Assembly: GCA_028370155.1 (NCBI GenBank)
Contig: CP116670.1
Coordinates: 1,302,001 to 1,366,000 of the forward strand
Length of the DNA stretch: 64,000 nt
Source of the DNA: Arthrobacter sp. OVS8
GTDB taxonomy: Bacteria; Actinomycetota; Actinomycetes; Actinomycetales; Micrococcaceae
Direction of reading: 5' to 3'
The number at the start of each line of letters is the position of its first letter. Positions within the stretch are counted from its first letter, which is position 1. The notes beneath the pieces are model-generated. The model did not search any database, had not been told where the DNA came from, and was given only the letters and a program-made list of their open reading frames with translations. The translations under genes and the position numbers were made by a program. Below, piece by piece: positions 11,034 through 20,133 of this stretch.

Positions 11034-11049
11034 TCGAACATACATTCGA
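11034..11049 (+). promoter_or_regulatory. LexA (SOS) box of the radical SAM gene
   Basis: TCGAAC-ATAC-ATTCGA is an 11 of 12 match to the actinobacterial LexA half-sites TCGAAC/GTTCGA. It lies between TTGACT (11023-11028, a good -35) and the ATG at 11058. With a 17-base spacer the -10 would be 11046-11051, only six bases before the ATG, which implies a leaderless SOS-controlled transcript. Rv2578c, the mycobacterial counterpart of the downstream gene, is as I recall a LexA target, which agrees. Confidence 0.75.
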
Positions 11050-11057
11050 ATGGAGCC

Positions 11058-12237
11058 ATGAGATGGGACGCACAAGCACTGAAGCCGGCGCCCGTAGCCG
11101 GGGCCGCACGATCCGGGCCTCCCGGCGACGGTGCACCCGCCGACGGCGTCCCGGCCACCGATGCGCTACTGCCCCTGATCGGGCTGGTGCGCTCGGTTTC
11201 CACTCCCGAGTTTGCCGGGGTCACTTTCCATGAGGTCACTGCCAAATCGGTGCTCAACAAAGTGGTCGCCGGTTCGCGGATGCCGTTTGAGTGGACCATC
11301 AACCCTTACCGCGGCTGCAGCCACGCCTGCGTCTACTGCTTTGCCCGGAAGAGCCACACCTACCTCGACTTCGACGCCGGGCTGGACTTTGACAGCCAGG
11401 TGGTGGTGAAGATCAACGCCGCCGAGGTCCTGCGCCGGGAACTGGCCAAACCCTCCTGGGGCGGCAGCACGTGGCCCTGGGCACCAACACGGATCCCTAC
11501 CAGCGGGCCGAGGGCCGCTACCGGCTGATGCCGGGCATCATCGGGGCGCTGGCCGATTCCGGCACTCCCTGTCGATCCTGACCAAGGGCACGCTGCTGGC
11601 CCGGGACATCCCCCTGCTGAAGCATGCCGCAGCCCAGGTGCCCGTCGGTGTGGGCATCTCGCTGGCGATGACCGACGAGCACCTCTCCGAAGCCGTGGAG
11701 CCCGGCACGCCCGGTCCGCGGGCACGCCTGAAGCTGGTCACACGGTTGCGGGAAGCCGGGCTGCCCTGCGGAGTCATGGCCATGCCCATCCTGCCGTGGC
11801 TTTCGGACAGCGACGAGGCCCTCGATTCCCTGTTCGGTTCCCTGGCCGCGGCGGGCGCGACCGGCGTCACGGCAGGCGCCCTCTACCTGAAGCCGGGAAC
11901 GCGGGAATGGTTTATGCAATGGATTGCCAGGGAACATCCCCGGCTCGCCGGCAAATACCGGAGGCTGTATGGCACGGGGTCCTACGCCTCCGCGGAGTAC
12001 CGTGCCTGGCTCTCCGGCCGCATCCGGTACTTCAAGGCATTGCACGGGTTCTCCGGCTCGCACGGTTTTAGCCACCGCGACGTCGACGGCGATCCGGGCA
12101 GCAGCGCTCCCGGCAGCATTGATCCCAGGGACGAAGAGGCCCAGTACCCGGCCGGCAGCATCCCAGGGCCGGCCGCTCTCTCCGGCGCCCGGCACGGGAG
12201 CCACGCCGTGGAGGCGGCGCAGCCCACCCTGTTCTAG
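11058..12237 (+). CDS. Rv2578c-family radical SAM protein (frameshifted twice)
   Basis: A radical SAM protein of about 393 residues, family Rv2578c/SplB-like. The 4Fe-4S motif is CSHACVYC in [20 protein letters not shown]. The downstream LGTNTDPYQ and [10 protein letters not shown] strands are typical of this group. One G is missing near 11460 and one C near 11567; restoring them joins the pieces. The start ATG 11058 is nine bases after the LexA box. The substrate is unknown. SOS control suggests a DNA-damage role, and similarity to spore photoproduct lyase is only at the superfamily level. The last three bases overlap the stop of pntB on the other strand. Confidence 0.85.
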
Positions 12238-13605
12238 AGGGCCTTCACGGCGCCCAGGACACGGGTGAGTGAGTCCTTCGCGTCACCGAACAGGAGCGTG
12301 GTCTTGGGATCAAACAACAGCTCGTTCTCGATCCCGGCGAACCCCGGCCGCATGGAGCGTTTGAGGAACACCACCTGCCCGGCCTGGGCCACCTCCAGGA
12401 TCGGCATCCCGTAGATGGGGGCCCCCGGCGTGGACTTGGCCGCCGGATTGACCACATCGTTGGCGCCCACGACGAGCGCAATGTCGGTGTTCGGGAACTC
12501 CCGGTTGGCTTCCTCAAGTTCCTTCAGCGCCTCATAGGGCACGTTCGCTTCCGCGAGGAGCACGTTCATGTGGCCCGGCATCCGCCCGGCCACCGGGTGG
12601 ATGGCAAAACCACCTCCACGCCGCGGGCCGCCAGCGCCGTGGCGAGTTCGGCGACTGTGTGCTGGCCCTGCGCGACGGCGAGCCCGTAGCCGGGAACAAT
12701 GACCACCCTTTGCGCATAGCCGAGCTGGACTGCGACATCCTCCGGAGAAGCGGAGCGCACCGGCCGGTCGCTCTGCGCGGTTGATCCCGCCGTCGAGCCG
12801 CCCCGGAAGGCGCCGAACATAATTCCCGTGACGCCGCGGCCCATCGCGGCCGCCATCACCTTTGTCAGGATGGTGCCGCTGGCCCCAACCAGCGTGCCGG
12901 CAACCAGCAGCAGCACATTGCCCAGGACGATGCCGGAGGCCGCGACCGCCAGACCGGTGAAGGCGTTCAGCAACGAGATCACGATCGGCACGTCGGCCCC
13001 GCCGACGGGCAGCACCAGCAGGAGTCCTGCCGCGAGGCCAAGCACCAGCAGCGCCACGGCCCAGCCGGCTGAACCCGTGGCAACGACGAAGCCCGCGGCG
13101 GCGACGGCGCCAAGCACCACGGCGCCCATCACCACCGGCATTCCGGGGAACAGCAGGGGCGGGTGCTGATCAGCTCCTGCAGCTTGCCCACCGTCACGGC
13201 CGAGCCGGCGAAGGACACCGCGCCGACCAGCATCGTGAAGACCACGGCCAGCCGCACCCAGGGGTCCTCGCTGTGGCCCAGTTCCAGTACCGCCACCAGG
13301 GCAGCCGCGCCGCCGCCGACGCCGTTGAAGAGGGCCACCAGTTGCGGCATCTGGGTCATGTGCACCCGGCGGGCCACCGGGACGGCCAGGGCGGAGCCGA
13401 CTGCGATCGCGCCGAGGATCAGCGGGATGTTCTCCAGTTTCGCGGACAGGAACACCGTGACCACGGCCACGAGGGCACCGGCCGCACCGATGGCGTTGCC
13501 CCGCCGGGCGGTCCGCGGAGAGCTCAGGCCCTTCAGCGCGAGGATGAAGCAGACCGCGGCCACCAGGTAGAAGAAGGAGGTCCACCCCGGGCCGAGGATG
13601 CTCAC
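12234..13605 (-). CDS. pntB: NAD(P) transhydrogenase subunit beta (frameshifted twice)
   Basis: The membrane and NADP(H)-binding subunit of the proton-translocating transhydrogenase, about 457 residues. N-terminal TM helices (GPGWTSFFYLVAAVCFILAL onward) are followed by the dIII domain with VVIVPGYGLAVAQ, GRMPGHMNVLLAEA and the terminal LLFGDAKDSL. Single bases are missing near 13155 (C run) and 12600 (T run). The GTG start at 13605 would overlap the pntAb stop as GTGA once pntAb is corrected. The gene converges on the radical SAM gene with interlocked stop codons (CTA/TAG at 12234-12237). Confidence 0.93.
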
Positions 13606-13921
13606 GCGCCGCCCTCCCCGCGCCGGCACGGGGCCGGGGACGTTTCCGTCCGCCAAACATCTCCAGCATCCGGTCCGTGACGACGAATCCGCCGACCAGG
13701 TTGGCGGTCGCCAGGACCACGGCAACGAGGGCGATCGTCAGCAGCCACGGGTCGCTGGCTTGGCCGGCCACGATGATGGCGCCCACCAGGATGATGCCGT
13801 GGATGGCGTTGGCGCCGGACATCAGCGGCGTGTGCAGCTTGCTGGTCACCTTGGAGACCACCTCGAACCCGACAAACACGGAGAGCACCACCACCGTCAG
13901 CAGCGTGATCGGATCCATCAT
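13602..13921 (-). CDS. pntAb: NAD(P) transhydrogenase alpha-2 (membrane) subunit (frameshifted)
   Basis: A small membrane subunit of about 106 residues. ITLLTVVVLSVFVGFEVVSK and two further helices lead to the DRMLEMFGG end that is typical of split PntA part 2. The ATG at 13921 overlaps the pntAa stop (ATGA). One base is missing in the GC-rich tail near 13620. Restoring it puts a TGA at 13604-13602, overlapping the pntB GTG, so all three pnt genes are coupled by four-base overlaps. As read, the frame runs on into pntB, but the long fused ORF is not real. Confidence 0.88.
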
Positions 13922-15075
13922 TGAAGGGCCTCCAGTGCGTCGGCGGTGGCGGCATGGACGACGCAGCCGCCGTGGGTCAGGCAGGCACCCGCGACGACGT
14001 CGTCATCGAAGTCCGGGACAACCCTGCCGTCGGCGGTCATCAGTGCCAGCAGGTTCGCGACGTTCTTGGCGAACAGCCGGGAGGCATCGGAGGGCATCGC
14101 CGAGGCGGCGTCCTGCAGGCCCACCAGGGTCACGGAACCGCCCTCGACCGGGATCTGGAGATCCCGCCCCGCGATGACTCCTTCGACGTTGCCGCCGGAT
14201 TCCGCGGCGAGGTCCACGACGACCGAACCGGCCCGCATCCCGGCGACCATCTCCGCCGTCACCAGCAGCGGAGCGGCGCGGCCGGGGACGGCCGCCGTCG
14301 TAATGAGCACATCTGCCGCTGCGACGTGCGGGGCCAGCAGGGCGCGCTGGCGTTTGGCCCGGTCCTGGCCGAGCTCACGGGCGTAGCCGCCGGTGCCCTC
14401 CGCGGCGGCGTCCGCCGTTCGGGTGTCGAGATCCAGGTGGATGAATGTGCCGCCCATGGAGGCGACCTCGTCGGCGGAGGCTGCCCTGATGTCGTTGGCG
14501 GAGACGCGTGCTCCCAGGCGTTTGGCCGTTCCGATCGCTTGGAGCCCGGCAACGCCGGCACCCAGCACCAGCACCCGGGCGGGCGGGATGGTTCCGGCGG
14601 CCGTCATGTAGAGCGGGAAAAATCTCGGGTAGCGCAGGGCCGCCTCCAGGACGGCGCGGTAGCCGGAGACCAGCGATTGGGAACTGAGCGCGTCCATCGA
14701 CTGGGCCCGGGAGATGCGGGGCACCAGTTCCAGCGCGAATGAGGTCACACCGGCGGCGGCGAGGGCGCCCACACTGGGCAGTTCCGACGCCGGAGAGGCG
14801 AATCCGATGGTGATGATGCCGGGACGGAGGCGCGCGGCGGCCTCCGGTTCGAGCGGCCGGACGTGCAGCAGGACATCGAGTGTTTCGGCGGGCAGCTCAG
14901 AAACGATCAACGCTCCGGCCGCTGCGAAGGCGGCGTCCCCGTACCCGGCCGCTGCCCCCGCGTTACTCTGAACAACCACGTCCAGGCCCAGTGCCGTGAG
15001 TTGCTGCACCGTCTCGGGCGTGGCAGCCACGCGTCGCTCCCCTGCGCGCTGCTCCCGCCTGACACCGACCTGCAC
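13918..15075 (-). CDS. pntAa: NAD(P) transhydrogenase alpha-1 (NAD-binding) subunit
   Basis: The soluble NAD(H)-binding domain dI, 385 residues, intact. It opens with VGVRREQRAGERRVAATPE and has the RAQSMDALSSQ motif. The Rossmann loop is VLVLGAGVAGLQA, and GSVVVDLAAESGGNVEG follows. The GTG start at 15075 has GAGAGGAGC a few bases upstream. Together with pntAb and pntB it makes a three-gene operon that exchanges hydride between NADH and NADP+ at the cost of proton motive force. Confidence 0.94.
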   Translation of the reverse strand: MQVGVRREQRAGERRVAATPETVQQLTALGLDVVVQSNAGAAAGYGDAAFAAAGALIVSELPAETLDVLLHVRPLEPEAAARLRPGIITIGFASPASELPSVGALAAAGVTSFALELVPRISRAQSMDALSSQSLVSGYRAVLEAALRYPRFFPLYMTAAGTIPPARVLVLGAGVAGLQAIGTAKRLGARVSANDIRAASADEVASMGGTFIHLDLDTRTADAAAEGTGGYARELGQDRAKRQRALLAPHVAAADVLITTAAVPGRAAPLLVTAEMVAGMRAGSVVVDLAAESGGNVEGVIAGRDLQIPVEGGSVTLVGLQDAASAMPSDASRLFAKNVANLLALMTADGRVVPDFDDDVVAGACLTHGGCVVHAATADALEALQ

Positions 15076-15161
15076 GGGTTGCTCCTCTCGATTCGCTTCA
15101 GCGTAGTCACATGCTTCACGCTTTGGCGAGAGGTGCGGCAGTGGCGGGCCGGTTCAGCGGT

Positions 15162-15614
15162 TCAGAGCGCGGATACCGCCGTTGAATCGGATACCTGAAG
15201 CCTGTCCAGCAACGCCTCGACAATGGGCAGGTCAGCCGGGATCCACGCCAGGCCGAACACCTCGTCGCGGTTCCGGAGGTTGATCCAGCGAAGTTCGTCG
15301 TGGTCCTGCAGGGGTGCGGGTCGCCGTCGAGGAGTTCGGCGAACCACACGCGCATCGCGGCGCGCTCGTTCAGCGGCCAGCCGTCTGCGGACCCGTTGCC
15401 CAGTTCGGCGCCCAGCCTGACGCTCACGCCCAGCTCTTCGAGCAGTTCGCGGTGCAGCGCCTGCTCCCCGTCTCGCCGGACTCCACTTTTCCGCCGGGGA
15501 ACTCCCACATGCCGGCGAATTGCGGGGCGCCGTGCGCCGCGCCACGAGAAGCCTGCGGGGTTCGGCCAGGGAGTCCAGTACGGCGCCGCCGACGACGCCA
15601 ATGAGTCCAGTCAC
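15162..15614 (-). CDS. Nudix hydrolase, MutT/8-oxo-dGTPase type (three frameshifts)
   Basis: A MutT-like pyrophosphatase of about 151 residues. The N-terminus GLIGVVGGAVLD and the Nudix box WEFPGGKVESGE...REL-EELGV are present, and the C-terminus LRWINLRNRDEVFGLAWIPADLP is typical of the group. The pieces lie in successive frames, with one base missing near 15545, one near 15470 and one near 15310. Adding three bases gives an uninterrupted 151-residue frame. The start is GTG 15614. Three losses in 450 bases could mean a true pseudogene, but the density matches the rest of the window. Confidence 0.78.
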   Translation of the reverse strand: MTGLIGVVGGAVLDSLAEPRRLLVARRTAPRNSPACGSSPAEKWSPARRGAGAAPRTARRAGRERQAGRRTGQRVRRRLAAERARRDARVVRRTPRRRPAPLQDHDELRWINLRNRDEVFGLAWIPADLPIVEALLDRLQVSDSTAVSAL

Positions 15615-15785
15615 GCGTCCAAGTCTAGGGGCGCCGCCGGCTTGGGGGACAATGGAAGTGGCCGCCGTCCTGAGTACCCGGAATATCGAGCGCGCCCGTC
15701 CCGTTACAAGAACCAGCCCACACATCAGATTTAACTTGCCGCATTCTCCTGGTTTCTGCCGGGAACGTCACCGAAAAGCAGACGA

Positions 15786-16994
15786 ATGACAACCACCACA
15801 CAAGCCCCGGCGACGCCCAAAACCGGCACCCGCCATCTTGCCCTTGCCATCCTTGCCCTTGCCATGGGCGGATTCGGCATCGGCACCACCGAGTTCACCA
15901 TGATGGGCCTGCTCAAGGAGGTGGAGCTGGGGCTCAACATCAGCACCCCGGAGGCGGGCCATCTGATCTCCGCCTATGCGCTCGGCGTCGTGATCGGAGC
16001 TCCGCTGCTGGCCGCCGTCGGCGCCAAAATGCCGCGCAAGTACTTGGCCCTCGGGCTCATGCTGTTCTTCAGCATCGCGAACCTGGCGTCCTTCATCGCC
16101 CCTGATTACGGCACCATGCTGGTCTCCCGCTTCGCCGCCGGCCTGCCGCACGGGGCCTTCTTCGGCGTCGCGGCTGTGATCGCGGCGTCACTGGTCGCTC
16201 CGACCAAGCGCGGGTGGGCCATTTCGATGGTCATGGCGGGACTGACCGTCTCCAACGTCATCGGCGTTCCCTTTGGCACGTGGCTGGGACAGACGTACGG
16301 CTGGCGGCTGCTCTTCCTGCTGGTGGGTGTGATCGGCATCCTCACCCTGGTGATGCTCTGGAAGTTCGTCCCGTTCCAGAAGCCGCACGCCGATGCGAGT
16401 TTCCGCCGCGAACTCGGCGCTCTCAAGCGGCTCCAAGTCTGGCTGGCGATCCTGATCGGCATCGTCGGCTTCGGCGGTTTCTTCGCCACCTATACCTACA
16501 TTGCCCACACCATGACGTCCGTGGCCGGCATTCCCGCTGCCTGGCTGCCGCTGGTTGTCGCGCTCTACGGGCTGGGCATGGTGGCCGGAAACATCGTCGG
16601 CGGCCGGATCGCCGACAAGTCCGTGATGGGAACCATCTACTGGGTGCTGCCGGGCATCGCCGTGGCACTCGTGGTCTACGCCGTGGCCGTGCACTGGCCG
16701 TGGTCCGCCTACGTGATGGTCTTCGTCGTCGGCGGCGCCGGTTCATTGCTGGTCCCGGCACTGCAGACCCGGCTGCTGGATGCGTCCCCCGATGCACCCT
16801 CGCTGGCCTCCTCGCTCAACCACGCCGCCCTCAACGTGGCCAACGCGTTGGGAGCCTTCCTCGGCGGCCTCGTGATCGCCTGGGGCTGGGGCTATGTCGC
16901 ACCGGCCCTCGTCGGGGCCGTTCTGGCCGTCCTGGGGCTCGGAGTCGCCGTCATCAGCGGCCTCGTGGAACGCAGGAGGCCGCTGGCCCGGTAG
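15786..16994 (+). CDS. MFS transporter, DHA1 family (AraJ/YdhP-like exporter)
   Basis: A 402-residue, twelve-helix permease, intact. The TTEFTMMGLL motif in TM1 is typical of DHA1 drug and sugar-efflux members. ISAYALGVVIGAPLLAAVG and the later LQTRLLDASPDAPSLASSL also point to the AraJ/PbuE/Cml branch. The substrate cannot be read from the sequence. The upstream 170-base gap is shared with the divergent Nudix gene. Confidence 0.88.
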   Translation: MTTTTQAPATPKTGTRHLALAILALAMGGFGIGTTEFTMMGLLKEVELGLNISTPEAGHLISAYALGVVIGAPLLAAVGAKMPRKYLALGLMLFFSIANLASFIAPDYGTMLVSRFAAGLPHGAFFGVAAVIAASLVAPTKRGWAISMVMAGLTVSNVIGVPFGTWLGQTYGWRLLFLLVGVIGILTLVMLWKFVPFQKPHADASFRRELGALKRLQVWLAILIGIVGFGGFFATYTYIAHTMTSVAGIPAAWLPLVVALYGLGMVAGNIVGGRIADKSVMGTIYWVLPGIAVALVVYAVAVHWPWSAYVMVFVVGGAGSLLVPALQTRLLDASPDAPSLASSLNHAALNVANALGAFLGGLVIAWGWGYVAPALVGAVLAVLGLGVAVISGLVERRRPLAR

Positions 16995-17111
16995 CCCGCA
17001 CTGCGGCAACCGCCCAGCGGCGCTGCCGGCAAGGAACAGTCGCGCTCGGGCGGCCTGTTTGGCCCGCAACACCGCAGGTCATCGGGCAGGTAACGATTGG
17101 GTGTGATCCTG

Positions 17112-17139
17112 CTGACAAGCAAACCGGCCTATGTTAGCT
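17112..17139 (+). promoter_or_regulatory. possible promoter of the GlsB-type gene
   Basis: CTGACA (17112-17117) and TTAGCT (17134-17139) are separated by 16 bases, about 55 bases before the start codon. The match is modest, and no stress-sigma signature could be confirmed by eye. Confidence 0.35.
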
Positions 17140-17194
17140 TGAAGCCATAATCGGAATTCACTATTTGGATGCCGACGAATATGTAGGAGGAGTA

Positions 17195-17464
17195 ATGGGC
17201 TTTCTAGGCTGGATCATTCTCGGACTCATAGTAGGTGCAATAGTTAAGGCAGTCATGCCTGGCAGGGTCGGAGGCGGCTGGGTGACCAGCCTCGTGCTCG
17301 GTGTTGTCGGTGCAGTTGTCGGCGGCTGGATCGGCGACCTCCTGTTTGGCGGCGGCACAATGGAATTCTGGAATCTCGGTTCCTGGCTCCTGGCCATCGT
17401 CGGCGGCCTGGTGGTAGCCCTTGCTTACGGCGCCATCACGGGACGTAACAAGACCACGAGTTAA
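17195..17464 (+). CDS. GlsB/YeaQ/YmgE family stress-response membrane protein
   Basis: An 89-residue transglycosylase-associated-protein family member with three helices (GFLGWIILGLIVGAIVKAVM, a G-rich middle helix, and WLLAIVGGLVVALAYGAI). The start ATG 17195 is chosen because a strong AGGAGG lies five bases upstream. An in-frame upstream extension lacks such a site. A strong terminator follows, so the gene is probably transcribed alone. Confidence 0.9.
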   Translation: MGFLGWIILGLIVGAIVKAVMPGRVGGGWVTSLVLGVVGAVVGGWIGDLLFGGGTMEFWNLGSWLLAIVGGLVVALAYGAITGRNKTTS

Positions 17465-17477
17465 TCGCTGACTTACG

Positions 17478-17519
17478 ACGGCGGGAGCCCACCTTACGGT
17501 GGACCCCCGCCGTATTTTT
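17478..17519 (+). terminator. intrinsic terminator after the GlsB-type gene
   Basis: A 16-base stem with two non-complementary positions (17478-17493 against 17498-17513), a TTAC loop and a run of five T directly after it. Confidence 0.88.
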
Positions 17520-17562
17520 CCGTCGGCGCGGGCGACGACGGGCGACCGGGACGGAGCACGGC

Positions 17563-18183
17563 ATGGGACTCATCCACATCGATCTGTTCACCACGCTCGA
17601 CGGCGTCGCGCAGGCGCCCGGCGGACCGGACGAGGACACCGACGGCGAGTTCGTGTTTGGCGGCTGGCAGGCTCCGCTGATCGACGAGGTGGTCGGCAGG
17701 CAGGTCTCCTCCGGGATGGACGGGATGGATGCGCTGCTGCTCGGCCGCCGGACCTACGACATCTTCGCCGCGTACTGGCCGCACCAGGAGGAGGGCGCGG
17801 ACGGGAGTATTGCGCGGTTGTTCAACCACCTCCCGAAATACGTGGCCTCGCGCCGACCGGGGACCCTGGAGTGGGCCAACTCCACGCTGCTGGGTCCTGA
17901 TTCTGCCGGCGCCGTCCGCGACCTGCGCGACCGGCACGCGAACATCCATGTCATCGGCAGCCTCGACTTTGTGCAGACCCTGTTCGCCGAACGGCTCTTC
18001 GACCGGCTCACGCTCTGGGTGTACCCAATCCTCCTCGGCAGTGGCAAGAAGGTCTTCGCAGACGGGGTGGTTCCGACGAACCTCAGACTCATCGAGCCGG
18101 TGGTCACCTCGCCAAAGGGCGCGGTGATGCACCGTTACGCCATCGCCGACGGCGTACCCGGCGTGGGCGACATGTCGGCATAG
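17563..18183 (+). CDS. dihydrofolate reductase-like protein (RibD C-terminal domain)
   Basis: A 206-residue protein of the RibD_C/DHFR-like family. The LLLGRRTYDIFAAYWP motif, IHVIGSLDFVQTL and LWVYPILLGSGKKVF are the family landmarks. Members of this group are annotated as reductases acting on pteridine-like substrates, but most have no demonstrated substrate. Neither folate nor riboflavin genes are nearby. It is intact and monocistronic by position. Confidence 0.85.
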   Translation: MGLIHIDLFTTLDGVAQAPGGPDEDTDGEFVFGGWQAPLIDEVVGRQVSSGMDGMDALLLGRRTYDIFAAYWPHQEEGADGSIARLFNHLPKYVASRRPGTLEWANSTLLGPDSAGAVRDLRDRHANIHVIGSLDFVQTLFAERLFDRLTLWVYPILLGSGKKVFADGVVPTNLRLIEPVVTSPKGAVMHRYAIADGVPGVGDMSA

Positions 18184-18238
18184 GCCTTCTCGTTCCGGAC
18201 GGGAGGCCTCCCGCCCCGGGCCCGGCTCGCGCGAGCGG

Positions 18239-19161
18239 TTAGGAGCTACGCCCTGGCTGCGGGGTTCCGCCGTCCTGCTGCGAGCGGGCGCTGGCATAGA
18301 GGCAGACCGTCGCCGCGGTCCCCAGGTTGAGGCTTTCGGCTGCCCCGTACACGGGCACGGCCACCCGGTGGTCGGCCAGTGCCAGCTCTTCTTCGGAGAG
18401 GCCCTGGGCCTCGTTGCCGAAGAGCCACGCCGTGGGACTCTCGAGGGCGTACTCCGAAACGGATGAGGCGGCTCCGAGGCGTCGGGCCGCGTTCTGGTCC
18501 TGCAACTGGTCGAGGTTCAGCTGGCCCTGGCCGTCCGCTGCGAGGACGCCTATGCCGCGGTCCTTGCACCGGGCCGCCACTTCCCCGACGTCGGCGCCGA
18601 GCACCACAGGCAGGTGGAAGAGGGACCCCGCCGTCGACCGGACGGCCTTGGGGTTGTAGATGTCCACGCTGGACGCGGTCAGGACGACGGCGTCGGCGCC
18701 CGCCGCGTCGGCGGCACGCAGGACGGTGCCGGCGTTACCGGGGTCCCGGACCTCGCACAACACGGCCACCAGCCGCGGACCGGCGTCGAGCACCTGATCG
18801 AGGCTCACGTCCAGGAAACCGCAGACCGCGAGAATGCCCTGAGGGGTGACCGTGTCCGCCATCGCGGCGAGCACTTCGTCGGTGGCGAGGTAGGCGGTGG
18901 TGCCCTCGGCGAGCGTCTCAAGGTCCGGGTGCCGGTCCAGACAGGACTCGCTCGCGTAGACCTCATAGACGATGCCGGGCTGCCCCGCCGCAACCCGCTT
19001 TTGGTGCAGGACGAGGGCTTCACGAACTGCCTGCGGTCCCTCCGCCAGGAACTCGCGGCGCTTTAACGGGCCGGGCGCCCGGCAAGTTGTGCCACCTTCC
19101 TGACCCGATCAGCTCGGGGATTGGAAAGCGGAAAATCTTGCGGGCGCCCGGTTTCGTTCAT
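18239..19161 (-). CDS. TrmH/SpoU family RNA 2'-O-methyltransferase (frameshifted)
   Basis: A SPOUT methyltransferase of about 307 residues. The N-terminal substrate-binding part (KRREFLAEGPQAVREAL) is followed by the knotted core with LVAVLCEVRDPGNAGTVLR, LFGNEAQGL and AESLNLGTAATVCLY (motifs 1-3). No start exists in the main frame, but ATG 19161 opens NETGRPQDFPLSNPRADRV. That piece reaches RPAR and then a TAA. One missing base near 19063 joins it to the rest. The gene lies 64 bases after rplT on the same strand, a common actinobacterial arrangement. The target is probably 23S rRNA. Confidence 0.88.
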
Positions 19162-19225
19162 ATAAGAACCTTAGTGGCTTTTGCGGCCGGTTCCTGAACG
19201 GGGTGTTCCTGAAACTAATTCAGTA

Positions 19226-19705
19226 TTACTCAGCAGCCTCGTCAGCGGCGGCCTTCTTGGCAGCCGGCTTCTTGGCGGCGGCCTTCTTGGCGGCAGGCTT
19301 CTTGGCAGCCGGTGCAGCCTCAGCCTGGACGGCCGGAGCGGACGTGTCGGCGGGCAGGGCATCCTTGGCGATCTTGACCAGCGCGGCGAAGGCGTTGGCG
19401 TCGGAAACGGCAAGCTCGGCCAGCATACGGCGGTCAACCTCGACCTCAGCGGCCTTGAGGCCCTGGATCAGACGGTTGTAGGTCAGGCCGTTGGCGCGGG
19501 ATGCCGCGTTGATGCGCTGGATCCACAGGCGGCGGAAGTCGCCCTTCTTCTTCTTGCGGTCGCCGTAGCTGTACACAAACGAGTGCAGCAGCTGCTCTTT
19601 GGCCTTGCGGTACAGGCGTGAACGCTGTCCACGGTAGCCCTTGGCGCGCTCAAGGATAACCCGGCGCTTCTTGTGGGCGTTGACCGCCCTCTTCACACGT
19701 GCCAC
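19226..19705 (-). CDS. rplT: 50S ribosomal protein L20 with basic alanine-rich tail
   Basis: L20 binds 23S rRNA early in 50S assembly. The body ([15 protein letters not shown] to [18 protein letters not shown]) is canonical up to about residue 120. The C-terminal 40 residues are an Ala/Pro/Lys extension with repeated [10 protein letters not shown] units, which takes the protein to 159 residues against about 120 in most bacteria. The start GTG 19705 follows a GGAG site. It is the third gene of infC-rpmI-rplT. Confidence 0.96.
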   Translation of the reverse strand: MARVKRAVNAHKKRRVILERAKGYRGQRSRLYRKAKEQLLHSFVYSYGDRKKKKGDFRRLWIQRINAASRANGLTYNRLIQGLKAAEVEVDRRMLAELAVSDANAFAALVKIAKDALPADTSAPAVQAEAAPAAKKPAAKKAAAKKPAAKKAAADEAAE

Positions 19706-19823
19706 GTGCGTACTCCTTCGAAAATCTGATCCCAAGCATCTACTGCCGGAAGAACCGGCTGGCCTGAGAAGCCTTTTTGGTAGTTGACAGCTGCCAGGCG
19801 GCAACAGTCAGAGAACTTGGAAC

Positions 19824-20018
19824 TTAGATGCCGAGCATCTTCCGGATGACCTTGGCGTCGCCCTTGAAGACGATCTTGTCGCCGGCGAGGCGGCGGGTCA
19901 GCCTGGAGGACTTGTGCTCGAGGTAGTGGCGGCGGTTGGCCTGCTGGCGGCGCAGCTTGCCGCTGCCGGTCAGCTTGAAGCGCTTCTTAGCACCACTGTG
20001 GGTCTTCATCTTCGGCAT
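19824..20018 (-). CDS. rpmI: 50S ribosomal protein L35
   Basis: 64 residues: [20 protein letters not shown] and the closing [11 protein letters not shown] are diagnostic. It lies between infC (stop at 20134) and rplT, 118 bases before the latter's start. The gene is intact. Confidence 0.97.
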   Translation of the reverse strand: MPKMKTHSGAKKRFKLTGSGKLRRQQANRRHYLEHKSSRLTRRLAGDKIVFKGDAKVIRKMLGI

Positions 20019-20133
20019 GGGAACCGATCTCCTTACGTATCCGCAGACAGGGTCTGCAGTCTTTCGCGCAGCCGCCCCTGCGGGCGGCGTGCTGGTTGCT
20101 TGCTGCCGGACATTGCTGTCCGGCAGCCCTGAA

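Noticed and set aside
12566..13921. Apparent PntAb-PntB fusion
   Set aside because: Most of the pntB part reads correctly only in other frames. One added base gives a pntAb stop overlapping the pntB start.
15162..15614. Nudix gene as a pseudogene
   Set aside because: Three single-base losses match the error density elsewhere, and the corrected protein has every motif.
18190..18240. Terminator hairpin GGGAGGCCTCCC after the DHFR-like gene
   Set aside because: The palindrome is only six bases per arm with no loop and no T run, too weak to call.
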